Both the position numbers and the translations under genes were made by a program. Source: Pseudomonadales bacterium (lineage in GTDB: Bacteria > Pseudomonadota > Gammaproteobacteria > Pseudomonadales > Ketobacteraceae). From it: 45,938 nucleotides of DNA. Numbering within the stretch: position 1 is the stretch's first letter; each line of letters begins with the position of its first letter. Positions 15,988-24,284 of the stretch are shown here, in pieces. Below the pieces are notes generated by a model. The model did no database searches. It was not told where the DNA came from and saw only the letters and a list, made by a program, of their open reading frames with translations. Location: assembly GCA_020062665.1 (NCBI GenBank), contig JAGUVW010000060.1, positions 1 to 45,938 of the forward strand, given 5' to 3'.

Positions 15988-17733
15988 ATGCAGGCCATGA
16001 AAGCGCAATTGAATGTGACCGCCGTGCAGCGTTCCGAAGCGGGCATCAAGCCCCGCAACGAAGACAGCATCGCCATTCACATTCCCCAGGGTGCGCAGCT
16101 CACCGCCAAGGGCATCGTGGTGGCCATCGCTGATGGTGTGAGCGCGGCAGAAGCGGGGCGCGAGGCGTCGGAAATTGCAGTGAAGGGTTTCGTCAGCGAT
16201 TACTATTCCACGCCGGACTCCTGGAGCGTCAAGCAGTCTGCCCACAAAGTGCTGATCGCACTCAACCGCTGGCTGTTCGGCCAGGGTCAGAAATTCCTCG
16301 AAGCAGAAAAAGGCTACGTCACCACCTTCAGCAGCGTGATTTTCAAGTCGCGCTCCGCCTATGTGTTCCATGTGGGGGATTCGCGGATCTACCGTTTGCG
16401 CGATGGCGTGCTCAAACAGCTCACCCGCGATCACGTGGCGCGCATTTCGGCCGAACAGTGCTACCTGGCCCGCGCGTTGGGCATCGATGTGAATCTGGAT
16501 ATCGATTTTCGCACCCTGGATCTGCAGGTGGGGGATCTGTTTCTGCTCACCACCGACGGCGTGCACGAAAAAATCGAGCCGCGTCTGCTGCAGCAATTGG
16601 TGATGGACGGGTGCGCCGATCTGGACACACTGGCTGCCGCGCTGATTCAGACTGCGCTCGACAACGGCAGCACCGACAACGTGTCCTGCCAGCTGGTGCA
16701 GGTGAACGCCCTGGGCCAGGAAACCAACGAGGACGTGCTGCAGACCCTCAACAAACTGCCGTTTCCGCCCGAACTGCTGGTGGGGCAGAAACTGGATGGC
16801 TGGCGCGTACTGCAACCGATTCACGCCAGCGCCCGCAGTCAGCTCTATCTGGTGCAGCACGAAGACAACGGCCAGCGCGCGGTGATGAAAACGCCGTCGC
16901 ACAACTACATCGACGACGTGGGTTATATCGAGCGCTTCATTCTGGAAGAATGGGTGGCGCGCCGTATCGACAGCCCCTACGTGGTGAAAGTGGTGGAGCC
17001 GCCCCGGCCGCGCAGATTCCTCTACTACCTGCTGGAACATATCGAAGGCCCCACGCTGGCCAACGTGACGTCCCGTCGCGAACCCCTGGACATCGCCCGC
17101 GTGGTGGATCTGGCCGACAAACTGGTGCAGGGCCTGCGGGCCTTTCACCGCCGCGAAACCCTGCATCAGGATCTGAAACCCGACAACGTGGTGCTGCGGG
17201 GCGACGATCCGGTGATTCTCGATTTCGGTTCCGTGTATGTGGCAGGGGTGGACGAGATCGCCACTACCTTCGGCCGCGAGCGTGCCCTGGGTACCCTGGA
17301 GTACTCTGCACCGGAATATCGTCTGCAACGTCCGCGCAGTGCCGCCAGCGATCAGTTTGCCCTGGCGGTGATGCTGTACGAGCTGCTTACCGGCCATCAT
17401 CCCTTTGGTAGCGGCTACCAGCAGGCCCAGCAGCCCAAGGATTTTCTCGCCCTCAAATACATCCCGGCCTATCGGCGCAATCCGCTGGTGCCCCTGTGGA
17501 TGGACGGCGCCCTGCGCAAGGCCATGCAGATCAACGCCGAGCTGCGCTACGACTCCCTGTCGGAATTCCTGCACGATCTCAAGCGTCCCAATCCGGCCTT
17601 TCTGCAGGCCGATCAGCGGCCCCTGCTGGAGCGCGATCCCCTGCGTTTCTGGCAAATCCTGAGCGGTGTGCTGCTGGCAGGCAACCTGCTGCTGGCAGGT
17701 TTGCTGTGGCGGGCACTGGCGGGGGGTGGTTAA
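15988..17733 (+). CDS. Bifunctional PP2C phosphatase / Ser-Thr protein kinase
   Basis: A 581-residue protein. Residues 1-245 form a PP2C phosphatase with metal-binding Asp49-Gly50, Asp131 (GDSRIYR), Asp190-Gly191 and Asp230-Asn231. Residues 265-535 form a kinase with the ATP-anchoring Lys301 (VMK), the catalytic loop HQDLKPDN (Asp395, HQD instead of HRD), DFG at 412-414 and APE at 441-443; the glycine loop is degenerate. One transmembrane helix (556-575) ends the protein, so both domains face the cytoplasm. The same gene adjoins the nitrate transporter in Pseudomonas (PA1782), suggesting phosphorylation control of nitrate uptake or reduction; the target is unknown. The start at 15988 excludes overlap with the transporter. 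Confidence 0.9.
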   Translation: MQAMKAQLNVTAVQRSEAGIKPRNEDSIAIHIPQGAQLTAKGIVVAIADGVSAAEAGREASEIAVKGFVSDYYSTPDSWSVKQSAHKVLIALNRWLFGQGQKFLEAEKGYVTTFSSVIFKSRSAYVFHVGDSRIYRLRDGVLKQLTRDHVARISAEQCYLARALGIDVNLDIDFRTLDLQVGDLFLLTTDGVHEKIEPRLLQQLVMDGCADLDTLAAALIQTALDNGSTDNVSCQLVQVNALGQETNEDVLQTLNKLPFPPELLVGQKLDGWRVLQPIHASARSQLYLVQHEDNGQRAVMKTPSHNYIDDVGYIERFILEEWVARRIDSPYVVKVVEPPRPRRFLYYLLEHIEGPTLANVTSRREPLDIARVVDLADKLVQGLRAFHRRETLHQDLKPDNVVLRGDDPVILDFGSVYVAGVDEIATTFGRERALGTLEYSAPEYRLQRPRSAASDQFALAVMLYELLTGHHPFGSGYQQAQQPKDFLALKYIPAYRRNPLVPLWMDGALRKAMQINAELRYDSLSEFLHDLKRPNPAFLQADQRPLLERDPLRFWQILSGVLLAGNLLLAGLLWRALAGGG

Positions 17734-17797
17734 CGGCCGTCACAAAAGCGGTTTATACTGCCGGGCTCTGTCAACGGCCTGAAGAAACCCGTTCATC

Positions 17798-18652
17798 ATG
17801 GAACACACCTACCGCCTCCTCATATCCTGCCCCGATCGCGTCGGCATCGTCGCCCGGGTCAGCAGCTTCGTCAGCGAATACAAGGGCTGGCTCACCGAGG
17901 CCAGCTACCATTCCGAACGGGAAAGCGGCTGGTTCTTCATGCGCAACGAAATCCGCGCCGATTCCCTTTCCATCGGCCTGCGGGAATTCAAGTCCGCCTT
18001 TGCCAAGATCGCCGGCGACTACCAGATGCAATGGTTCATCCGGGATTCCACCGTACGGCGCAAGGTGGTGATCCTGGCCAGCCACGCCTCCCACTGTCTG
18101 GCGGACATCCTCTACCGCTGGCACAGCGGCGAACTGCACTGCGACATCGCGGCAGTAATCGCCAACCACGACAACCTGCGCGGCATGGTGGAATGGCACA
18201 ACATTCCGTTCCACTACGTGCCGGTAGAGGCGGGCAAAAAGCCCGAGCACTTCCAGCAGGTGGAAACCCTGCTCGACCAGTACCAGGCCGAAACCGTCGT
18301 GCTCGCCCGCTACATGCAGATCCTGCCGCCCCATCTGTGTGAACGCTACGCCGGCAACATGATCAACATCCACCACAGCTTTCTGCCGTCGTTCGTGGGT
18401 GCCAATCCCTATTACCAGGCCTACGACCGCGGCGTGAAGCTGATCGGTGCCACCTGCCATTACGTGACTGAAAATCTGGATCAGGGCCCCATCATCGAGC
18501 AGGACGTGGAGCGGGTGAACCACCGCCACAACAAGGAAGACCTGGTGCGGCTGGGGCGCGATGTGGAAAAAATCGTGCTGGCGCGGGGGTTGCGCTATCA
18601 CCTGGAGGACCGGGTGGTGATCCACGGCAACAAGACCGTAATTTTTGATTGA
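17798..18652 (+). CDS. purU: Formyltetrahydrofolate deformylase
   Basis: A 284-residue enzyme that hydrolyses 10-formyl-THF to THF and formate, balancing one-carbon pools. An N-terminal ACT domain (CPDRVGIVARVSSF, about 4-85) precedes the formyltransferase-fold hydrolase domain (from about 88). The catalytic triad candidates are Asn190 and His192 in MINIHHSFLPSF and Asp228 in ENLDQGPII. Length and motifs match E. coli PurU. A possible -10 TATACT lies at 17753-17758 with a poor -35. It appears to be its own transcription unit, unrelated to the kinase upstream. Confidence 0.96.
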   Translation: MEHTYRLLISCPDRVGIVARVSSFVSEYKGWLTEASYHSERESGWFFMRNEIRADSLSIGLREFKSAFAKIAGDYQMQWFIRDSTVRRKVVILASHASHCLADILYRWHSGELHCDIAAVIANHDNLRGMVEWHNIPFHYVPVEAGKKPEHFQQVETLLDQYQAETVVLARYMQILPPHLCERYAGNMINIHHSFLPSFVGANPYYQAYDRGVKLIGATCHYVTENLDQGPIIEQDVERVNHRHNKEDLVRLGRDVEKIVLARGLRYHLEDRVVIHGNKTVIFD

Positions 18653-18760
18653 GTCACGTTTCAGGCAGCTACTCCACATGGACGAAGGACAGAGACTGGC
18701 GGGATTGCTATAGTCTCAACTGACTGCCCTTCATCTAATATCGGAACGGGAATCGCGCAT

Positions 18761-19366
18761 GTGAACATCGAACTGCAAGTACCCCTGAGCGTCGAGGATG
18801 ACGCCTCCAAGCAGGAAATCCTGGACTGCGCCCGCGATCTGTACATCGAATACGGCCTGCGTCGCACTACCATGGAAGATGTGGCCAAGCGCGCCGGCAT
18901 TGGGCGGGCAACCCTTTACCGCCGCTTCAGTGACAAGGAGCAGCTGTTCCAGGCCGTGATCATGCGCGATGTGCAGCGGGATCTGACCCAGATCCAGGCC
19001 GCCATCGCCCGCCAGAAAACCTTTCTCGACGGCCTGATCGAAGCCTTCGTCATGGCCGTGCGCCTGCTGCACAACAACCCGCTGCTCAGCCGTCTGCTCA
19101 CTACCGAACCCGACACCGTGCTGCCGTTCCTCACTACTGGCTTCCAGCACGTCATGGCCTATTGCCGGGTCTTCATCAGCACCCAGATCGTGCGTGGCCA
19201 GCAGGCCGGTCACATCAAATCCCTGTCCTCCGACGTGATGTCCGAAATGCTGTTGCGGATGATTCATTCCCTGATGCTCACCCGTGTCGGCGTGATCAAC
19301 CCGGGGGACGAAGCCTCCATTCGTTCCTTCGCCCAGGATTATCTGCGGCCGCTGCTCGCGCCCTGA
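18761..19366 (+). CDS. TetR family transcriptional regulator
   Basis: A 201-residue regulator with a TetR N-terminal helix-turn-helix at about residues 18-64 (ILDCARDLYIEYGLRRTTMEDVAKRAG, ATLYRRFSDKEQLF). The C-terminal ligand domain has no recognisable specificity. The GTG at 18761 gives a normal N-terminus. The 23-bp palindrome 130 bp downstream of its stop, directly before the MpaB-type operon, is a strong candidate operator, so it probably represses that operon. The ligand is unknown; oxygenase neighbours suggest a hydrophobic molecule (inference). Confidence 0.9.
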   Translation: MNIELQVPLSVEDDASKQEILDCARDLYIEYGLRRTTMEDVAKRAGIGRATLYRRFSDKEQLFQAVIMRDVQRDLTQIQAAIARQKTFLDGLIEAFVMAVRLLHNNPLLSRLLTTEPDTVLPFLTTGFQHVMAYCRVFISTQIVRGQQAGHIKSLSSDVMSEMLLRMIHSLMLTRVGVINPGDEASIRSFAQDYLRPLLAP

Positions 19367-19500
19367 CACCCCTTCCTTGAAGCCCTTTTTTGGCCTGGCA
19401 GACAGCGTGCTGCCGGGCCAATCGTCGTTGCCTTTTCGGGTTCGTGAACGGATTGCGTGCTTCGGTCAGTAAATGAAATTGCCCCTCGCCCTTGTTTCTG

Positions 19501-19523
19501 ATACCAATAGACATTATTTGTAT
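19501..19523. promoter_or_regulatory. Candidate TetR operator before the MpaB operon
   Basis: An imperfect palindrome ATACCAATA-GACAT-TATTTGTAT: eight of nine bases in each half are complementary. It lies 50 bp upstream of the GTG start of the first oxygenase gene and immediately after the TetR gene, in a locally AT-rich patch that probably holds the promoter. The preceding gap also contains a hairpin at about 19398-19427 with no useful T run. Confidence 0.6.
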
Positions 19524-19573
19524 CTTGTCTCAAAATGCAGACCAACAGAACAACGACGACAGAGGGAACCGAC

Positions 19574-20524
19574 GTGACCGCGACGCAATCAACCACCCTG
19601 GCCGCAGCTGCACCGGTAGAAACAACCAGCGACAGGAAAGCCAGCCCCATTCCACTGAGCCCGGACAGCCTGATGTGGAAGGACTTCGGCTCGCAGATGT
19701 TCCAGATCGTGCTGCTGCAGGCGTTCATCCTGCAGTCGGCCCATCCGGTGATCGACGCCGCCGTGGGCAAGGACAAAAAGTACAAGCACGATCCCTGGGG
19801 CCGTGCCCGCAACTCTATCGCGCTGCTGTGGCCCATCGTGTACGCGCGGCCGGAAAAGGCCATCGCCATGGGCAAGCAGCTGCGCGAACTGCATCGCCAG
19901 ATCAAGGGCACCGACAAGAACGGCCAGAAATATCACGCGCTCGATCCCGAAGCCTATTCCTGGGTGCACATGACCGGTTTCGATGCCAGTGTGCGCATGC
20001 ATGAAATGTTTGGCTCGCCGCTCACCGCCGAGCAGCGCAAGCAGGCCTTTGCAGAATGGAAACAGATGGGCGCCATGCTCGGCATCATCGACAAATACAT
20101 TCCGCAAACCGAGGAAGAATACTGGCAGGAGTTTAACCGTATCCTCGACGAGCGCCTGGCCTGGGGCGACGTGCTCGACGATCTGATGGATCCACTGCAC
20201 TACTTCCACTGGCCCAAGCCGCCCCACGCCCGGTATCTGCCCACCGTTGTGTGGAAAATCGTGATGTTCCCAGTGAGCCTGATGCTCTACCGGATCACTG
20301 TGGCCACGCTGCCGGAAAAATTCCGCGCCCGTTTCAAACTGCGTTACAACGCGCTGGACAAACTGTTCTTCCGTGGCTTTGCCGGCATGGTGAAACTGCT
20401 GTATCCACTGCTGCCGGAATCCAAACGCTACATTCCGCTGGCGCGTCGCGCGATCGAGGACGCCCGCCGTCATCCCGAGGCCTATCGCTACGATCCGCAG
20501 GCGGCAGAAATGGCCGGCTCCTGA
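19574..20524 (+). CDS. MpaB-family (DUF2236) oxygenase-like protein 1
   Basis: A DUF2236 protein of about 316 residues. The family pattern is clear: LLQAFILQSAHPVIDAAV, a spaced helix with HRQIKG, and DPEAYSWVHMTGFDASVRMH, which carries the histidines that bind haem b in relatives such as latex-clearing protein and MpaB. Such enzymes use O2 to cleave or oxidise hydrophobic substrates. There is no export signal, though a hydrophobic segment (VVWKIVMFPVSLMLY) may touch the membrane. The GTG at 19574 is preferred because AGAGGGA lies six bases upstream; an ATG at 19535 (329 residues) is the alternative. The substrate is unknown. Confidence 0.82.
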   Translation: MTATQSTTLAAAAPVETTSDRKASPIPLSPDSLMWKDFGSQMFQIVLLQAFILQSAHPVIDAAVGKDKKYKHDPWGRARNSIALLWPIVYARPEKAIAMGKQLRELHRQIKGTDKNGQKYHALDPEAYSWVHMTGFDASVRMHEMFGSPLTAEQRKQAFAEWKQMGAMLGIIDKYIPQTEEEYWQEFNRILDERLAWGDVLDDLMDPLHYFHWPKPPHARYLPTVVWKIVMFPVSLMLYRITVATLPEKFRARFKLRYNALDKLFFRGFAGMVKLLYPLLPESKRYIPLARRAIEDARRHPEAYRYDPQAAEMAGS

Positions 20525-20578
20525 CGCTCACTGAACATAACAATTACAACAGGCAGAACAAGTAGAATGAGGGAAACC

Positions 20579-22198
20579 ATGAACACGATACGAGTAGGAT
20601 TACTTGCCGCGCTGCTGGCGTTGCAAGGTTGCTCAACACTGAAGACGCCCGAGATTGTCCCGGCCGATCCGGAATCCCTCACCGAATGGTCGGTGGAAGG
20701 TTCCGTGCTGATCAAAGACGGCAAGGGCAAACAGGAAACCTTCTTCGAGTACAAGAACATCAACGGTGAGTATGAAATCGCCGTGCGTCCGGATTCCCCT
20801 GTTGGCAAAACCGGCGCAGTGGTGAAAGGCCGCGAGGGCGAGCCGGAATCCATCACGGTGGAAGCGCAGAATCCCAAGGCAGAACAGATTGCCACGGCCA
20901 TCAAGGAAACCCTGCCGGTGGATAACATGAGCTACTGGCTGCGGGCGCTGCCGGCCACCGATGGCGCCGACCTTGAGCAGGACGAAGACACTGTCACCGC
21001 CATGAAGGACGATGGCTGGAAAATCGAGTACGACGATTACATGCAGATCAGCCGCTATCGCCTGCCGGAGCGGTTGGAAATGAAAAAGTCCGACACCCAA
21101 GTGAAGATCAACCTGGTGCGGGCGGAAACCGGTTTTCTGAGCAGCCCGTGCCCTGCGAATTACATTCCCAAGGGCGAATCGTCCATCGAGAATTATGGCT
21201 CCGGTGATGTGGTGCGCGATCTGGTGCCGCCGACCGGTGAAGCGCCGCTGCCGCGCTGGATCGACAGTCAGGATTTCTGCCGCCAGCTGATCAAACTGCA
21301 CGGTAAGGTGCCGGATCCGCGCGTGGGTCTGTTTGGCCCTGGTTCCATGTTCTGGAAGCTGACCGAACCCGCCACGCCTGCCGGTATGGGGGCGGGGCGC
21401 GCACTGTTGCTGCAGACCGCGCATCCCTGGATCACCGCCGGTATCGATGACCACTCCATCGTGCGCTACGATCCGGTGGAGCGCGCCCGGCGCACCTTCG
21501 TCGGCATCAACACCATCGTCTATGGCAGCATGCCGCAGGTGATGTTGGCGGCCAACACGATTCACAAGTCGCACATCGAGATCAAGGGCAAGATGGGCTA
21601 TGACTCTGGCGCGTTCAAGGAAGGCTCGGAATACCGCGCCAACGAAGTGGCCGCGATGATCTGGGTGCACGCCACCCTGTGGGAAACCATCGTGATGATG
21701 TACGAGAAATTCAATGATCCGCTGACGCAGGCCGAAAAGGATCGCTTCTACGAAGAAACCAAACTGTTCGCCATGGTGTTTGGCATTCCCGACAGCGCGC
21801 TGCCCCGCACCTGGAATGAATTCATGGATTACAACCAGTCCATGTGGTACAGCCCGCAACTGACGGTGACGGCCAATGCGCGCGGATTGAAAGAGGATTT
21901 GTTCGACGCCCGTTCCATCTGGCTGGTGTTGCCGCTGTGGATCCAGGAAGTGGTGACGTCGGTGACGTTGCCGCCGCCGGTGGCAGAAGGCTATGGCATG
22001 AAGCCCGGCACGCTGGACAGGTTCAACTACACCTGGATGATGGCGAGCGCCGGTCTGTTCGACTGGATCATGCCGGACGCGATTCGCTCCAACCCGATCA
22101 AGTTCGAAGCCGAAGCGCGTCTGCGTGGCGAGCGGGCAGGTTTCATGACCCGTCGCGTGCTCAAGACCGGCTTGGGTAACGATCGCCTGGTGAACTGA
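20579..22198 (+). CDS. Lipoprotein fusing a LolB-like domain to an MpaB-like (DUF2236) domain
   Basis: A 539-residue lipoprotein. The signal peptide ends in the lipobox LQGC with Cys18, followed by Ser, which favours outer-membrane sorting. Residues about 24-180 resemble LolB: LTEWSVEGSVLI, then YWLRALPA, GWKIEYDDY, LPERLEMK and KINLVRAE in LolB order. Residues about 235-510 are a second DUF2236 domain: ALLLQTAHPWITAGIDDHS, DPVERARRTFVGINTIVYGS, IWVHATLWETIV. The first copy's DPE before WVH is replaced here. The ATG at 20579 has AGGGA upstream; 20567 would add four residues. The domain pairing is unusual, and its role is inferred to be an extracytoplasmic haem enzyme anchored by lipid. Confidence 0.78.
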   Translation: MNTIRVGLLAALLALQGCSTLKTPEIVPADPESLTEWSVEGSVLIKDGKGKQETFFEYKNINGEYEIAVRPDSPVGKTGAVVKGREGEPESITVEAQNPKAEQIATAIKETLPVDNMSYWLRALPATDGADLEQDEDTVTAMKDDGWKIEYDDYMQISRYRLPERLEMKKSDTQVKINLVRAETGFLSSPCPANYIPKGESSIENYGSGDVVRDLVPPTGEAPLPRWIDSQDFCRQLIKLHGKVPDPRVGLFGPGSMFWKLTEPATPAGMGAGRALLLQTAHPWITAGIDDHSIVRYDPVERARRTFVGINTIVYGSMPQVMLAANTIHKSHIEIKGKMGYDSGAFKEGSEYRANEVAAMIWVHATLWETIVMMYEKFNDPLTQAEKDRFYEETKLFAMVFGIPDSALPRTWNEFMDYNQSMWYSPQLTVTANARGLKEDLFDARSIWLVLPLWIQEVVTSVTLPPPVAEGYGMKPGTLDRFNYTWMMASAGLFDWIMPDAIRSNPIKFEAEARLRGERAGFMTRRVLKTGLGNDRLVN

Positions 22199-22202
22199 TG
22201 TC

Positions 22203-22766
22203 ATGAAGCGCGGGACGCTGTGGCGCAAGCCGATGTCAGCATGGGTGGTGATTCTGTGGGTGGTGTGCAGCTCCATCGCTGTCGGCATGACGGTTGCCAC
22301 CCAGATCCAGTATCAGACCAATGAGGATTTCATCGCTCAGGCGTTTGGCAGGGAAAAGCCCCAGTGGAAAATGCTGCGCCTCACTGGCGCGCTGAAACAG
22401 CAGGTGGAAGACATCCTCACACACCCCTACGCCGGCACGCGCCTGCGCTACTGGGTGAGCGGCCAGCGCACGGCGTGGATCATCGACGAAATCGGCAAGG
22501 AAATGCCCATCACGATGGGACTGGTGGTGGAAGGGAATGCCATCGAGCAGGTGAAGATCCTGGTCTACCGCGAGGAACGGGGTGGTGAAGTGCACCAGGA
22601 TTTTTTCACCCGCCAGTTCCAGCGGGTTACACTCGCGGAGTCCGGCGGGCTGTCCAGCAATATCGATGGCATCACCGGTGCCACGCTGTCGGTGGATGCG
22701 GTAACGCGCGTCGCCAACCTGGTGCTGGTGCTGCATCGTCGGGTGCTGGGCGAGCCTGCGCAGTAA
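22203..22766 (+). CDS. FMN-binding membrane-anchored protein (NqrC/RnfG-like domain)
   Basis: A 187-residue protein with one N-terminal transmembrane helix (about 12-31) and a periplasmic FMN-binding domain. The flavinylation motif DGITGATLS places the acceptor at Thr161, where an ApbE transferase would attach FMN; no apbE gene is in the window. Start is four bases after the preceding stop, so it is coupled to the LolB-MpaB gene. Such proteins carry electrons across or along the membrane. I infer that it feeds electrons to, or takes them from, the extracytoplasmic MpaB domain. Confidence 0.82.
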   Translation: MKRGTLWRKPMSAWVVILWVVCSSIAVGMTVATQIQYQTNEDFIAQAFGREKPQWKMLRLTGALKQQVEDILTHPYAGTRLRYWVSGQRTAWIIDEIGKEMPITMGLVVEGNAIEQVKILVYREERGGEVHQDFFTRQFQRVTLAESGGLSSNIDGITGATLSVDAVTRVANLVLVLHRRVLGEPAQ

Positions 22767-22787
22767 CTCACGGCGGGTAACGCACGT

Positions 22788-23519
22788 ATGCAACGATTGG
22801 TGTGGTGGGTGCAGTGGCATCGTCGCCTGGGGGCGGTGGTGGCAGCGCTGGTGTTCATGCTGGCGGTGACGGGAATTCTGATCAATCACAGCCAGCAGAT
22901 GGGCTGGCACCGGCAACCGGTGTTTTCCACGGTGCTGGCCTGGCTGTACGGCATTCCGCTGGTGCCGGTGGAGCGTGGTTTCCCGGTGGCGGATCACTGG
23001 ATCACTCAGGTGGGCGACCGGCTTCATCTGGACCGGCAGGCAGTGCAGACCTGCAGCGAGCCCCTGCTGGGCGCCGTGAGGCTGAACGACATGCTGGCGG
23101 TGCTGTGCGGATCGCGCCTGTTGCTGCTGGACGGCCAGGGCGACCTGATCGAGCAGCTTGCCAATGTGCCGCCGCAGGCGCGGGCGCTGGCCGCTCTGGA
23201 TGATCGCCTGTTGCTGGCAACGGTCAGTGGCACGTTCGCCTACAGCGATGACAGCGGTGAATGGTCGGTGGCGGAAACGTCGGTCAATGCCGTGCAGCCC
23301 CAGCCGTTGCCGCCGGAACTGCAGCAGCATTATGCCCACCACAATCCGGTGCCGGGGCTGTCGTGGGAAAGAGTACTGCTGGATCTGCACAGCGGCCGTC
23401 TGTTTGGCAACGCAGGCGTGCTGGTGGTGGATCTGGTGGGGGTGGCGACAGCGCTGCTGGCATTCAGCGGCCTGCTGACCTGGATCGGCCGCAAGCGGCG
23501 CCATCGCAAACGTCACTGA
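22788..23519 (+). CDS. PepSY-associated transmembrane protein
   Basis: A 243-residue protein with a first membrane helix at about 14-33, beginning with WWVQWHRRLGAVVAALVF typical of PepSY-associated transmembrane proteins, a periplasmic domain of about 165 residues with beta-propeller-like repeats (LLLLDGQGDLIEQLA, LLLATVSGTFAYSDD), and a second helix at about 208-230 before a basic tail. The His in WHRR and those in HYAHHNP and the last helices may bind haem, as proposed for relatives that reduce periplasmic flavoproteins. It is the last gene of the operon and is followed by a strong terminator. Confidence 0.8.
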   Translation: MQRLVWWVQWHRRLGAVVAALVFMLAVTGILINHSQQMGWHRQPVFSTVLAWLYGIPLVPVERGFPVADHWITQVGDRLHLDRQAVQTCSEPLLGAVRLNDMLAVLCGSRLLLLDGQGDLIEQLANVPPQARALAALDDRLLLATVSGTFAYSDDSGEWSVAETSVNAVQPQPLPPELQQHYAHHNPVPGLSWERVLLDLHSGRLFGNAGVLVVDLVGVATALLAFSGLLTWIGRKRRHRKRH

Positions 23520-23587
23520 AGAAGCGCTTTATCAAACGGGTTTGCCATTTTTCGTTCTGCTCTTGTTTAAAGGTCCCGTGAACGAAA

Positions 23588-23621
23588 CGGGGGACGTGTC
23601 GCCACATCCCCCGCTTTTTTT
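23588..23621 (+). terminator. Intrinsic terminator after the MpaB/FMN/PepSY operon
   Basis: An 11-bp stem with one mismatch (CGGGGGACGTG / CACATCCCCCG), a 4-nt loop, then CTTTTTTT. It is a strong Rho-independent terminator about 70 bp after the last gene. Confidence 0.92.
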
Positions 23622-23777
23622 CCAAAACGCCCATCCTTCGCATCTGCAACCCTTCTTTTTCCCACTTTTCCACGTTTCAATTGCTGACTGGGACGCCTCC
23701 TGTGTGGCGGAACTGCGCTATAGTGGCGCTCAGTGATCAAACAACAATCAGCAAGATCAAGAAAGCAGGCGGCTTAC

Positions 23778-24248
23778 ATGGGTTTGGCAAGGCATTTTCT
23801 GTGTGCAATCCTGGTTCTTTTGCTTCAGTCAGGGGAGGTTTACGCAATGTCGATTCTGGATGCGGGGAAATCCTGTGTGTTCTCGGAAGTGAACGGCGTG
23901 CTGCTGTTCCAGGGCAAGCCGGCGGCCGGGGCGGTGATCAAGCGCCAGGTGGAGTACCAGGACAAGGAGGGCGATCAGACTACTGCCGATGACGCAGGCC
24001 GTTTCAGCCTGCCAGCCCTGTACCAGCGTTCGGTGGTGAAATTCCTGCCGGCCGAATTCGTCGCCGCCCAGTCCCTGGTGGTGGAATACCAGGGGCAGGA
24101 ATACAAGATCTGGTCGAACACCAAACGCAAACCGGAGCCGAATGCCGAGCTGGGCGGGCAGCCGCTCAACCTCAGCTGCGAAATCACCGGGGAGCTGAAG
24201 CTGCACCGGGAATTCGGTTCGATTCTGCGCACCAGTTGCACCTGGTAA
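23778..24248 (+). CDS. DUF6795-like protein with probable signal peptide
   Basis: From the ATG at 23778 it has a basic-hydrophobic leader with an AxA-like end (EVYA before MSILD), giving a mature protein of about 133 residues. The mature part fits DUF6795: GVLLFQGKPAAGAVIKRQVEY, DDAGRFSLPAL and a C-terminal LNLSCEITGEL with CTW at the end, a carboxypeptidase-regulatory-like beta fold. A second in-frame ATG at 23847, exactly at the predicted cleavage point, has GGGGAGG eight bases upstream, so a cytoplasmic form could also be made. It lies 36 bp before a lipase gene, a pairing that may be functional. The function is unknown. Confidence 0.7.
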   Translation: MGLARHFLCAILVLLLQSGEVYAMSILDAGKSCVFSEVNGVLLFQGKPAAGAVIKRQVEYQDKEGDQTTADDAGRFSLPALYQRSVVKFLPAEFVAAQSLVVEYQGQEYKIWSNTKRKPEPNAELGGQPLNLSCEITGELKLHREFGSILRTSCTW

Positions 24249-24284
24249 ACCCACCGCTTCTTCACACATTGATAGGATTGCAGT

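Noticed and set aside
15913-17655. 580-codon minus-strand frame
   Set aside because: Antisense to the PP2C/kinase gene, whose motifs are complete; the shadow has none.
19398-19427. Hairpin after the TetR gene
   Set aside because: The T run precedes rather than follows the stem on the plus strand, and the minus strand has A bases there.
20633-22300. 555-codon minus-strand frame
   Set aside because: Antisense to the LolB-MpaB gene; His/Arg/Gln-rich and without motifs.
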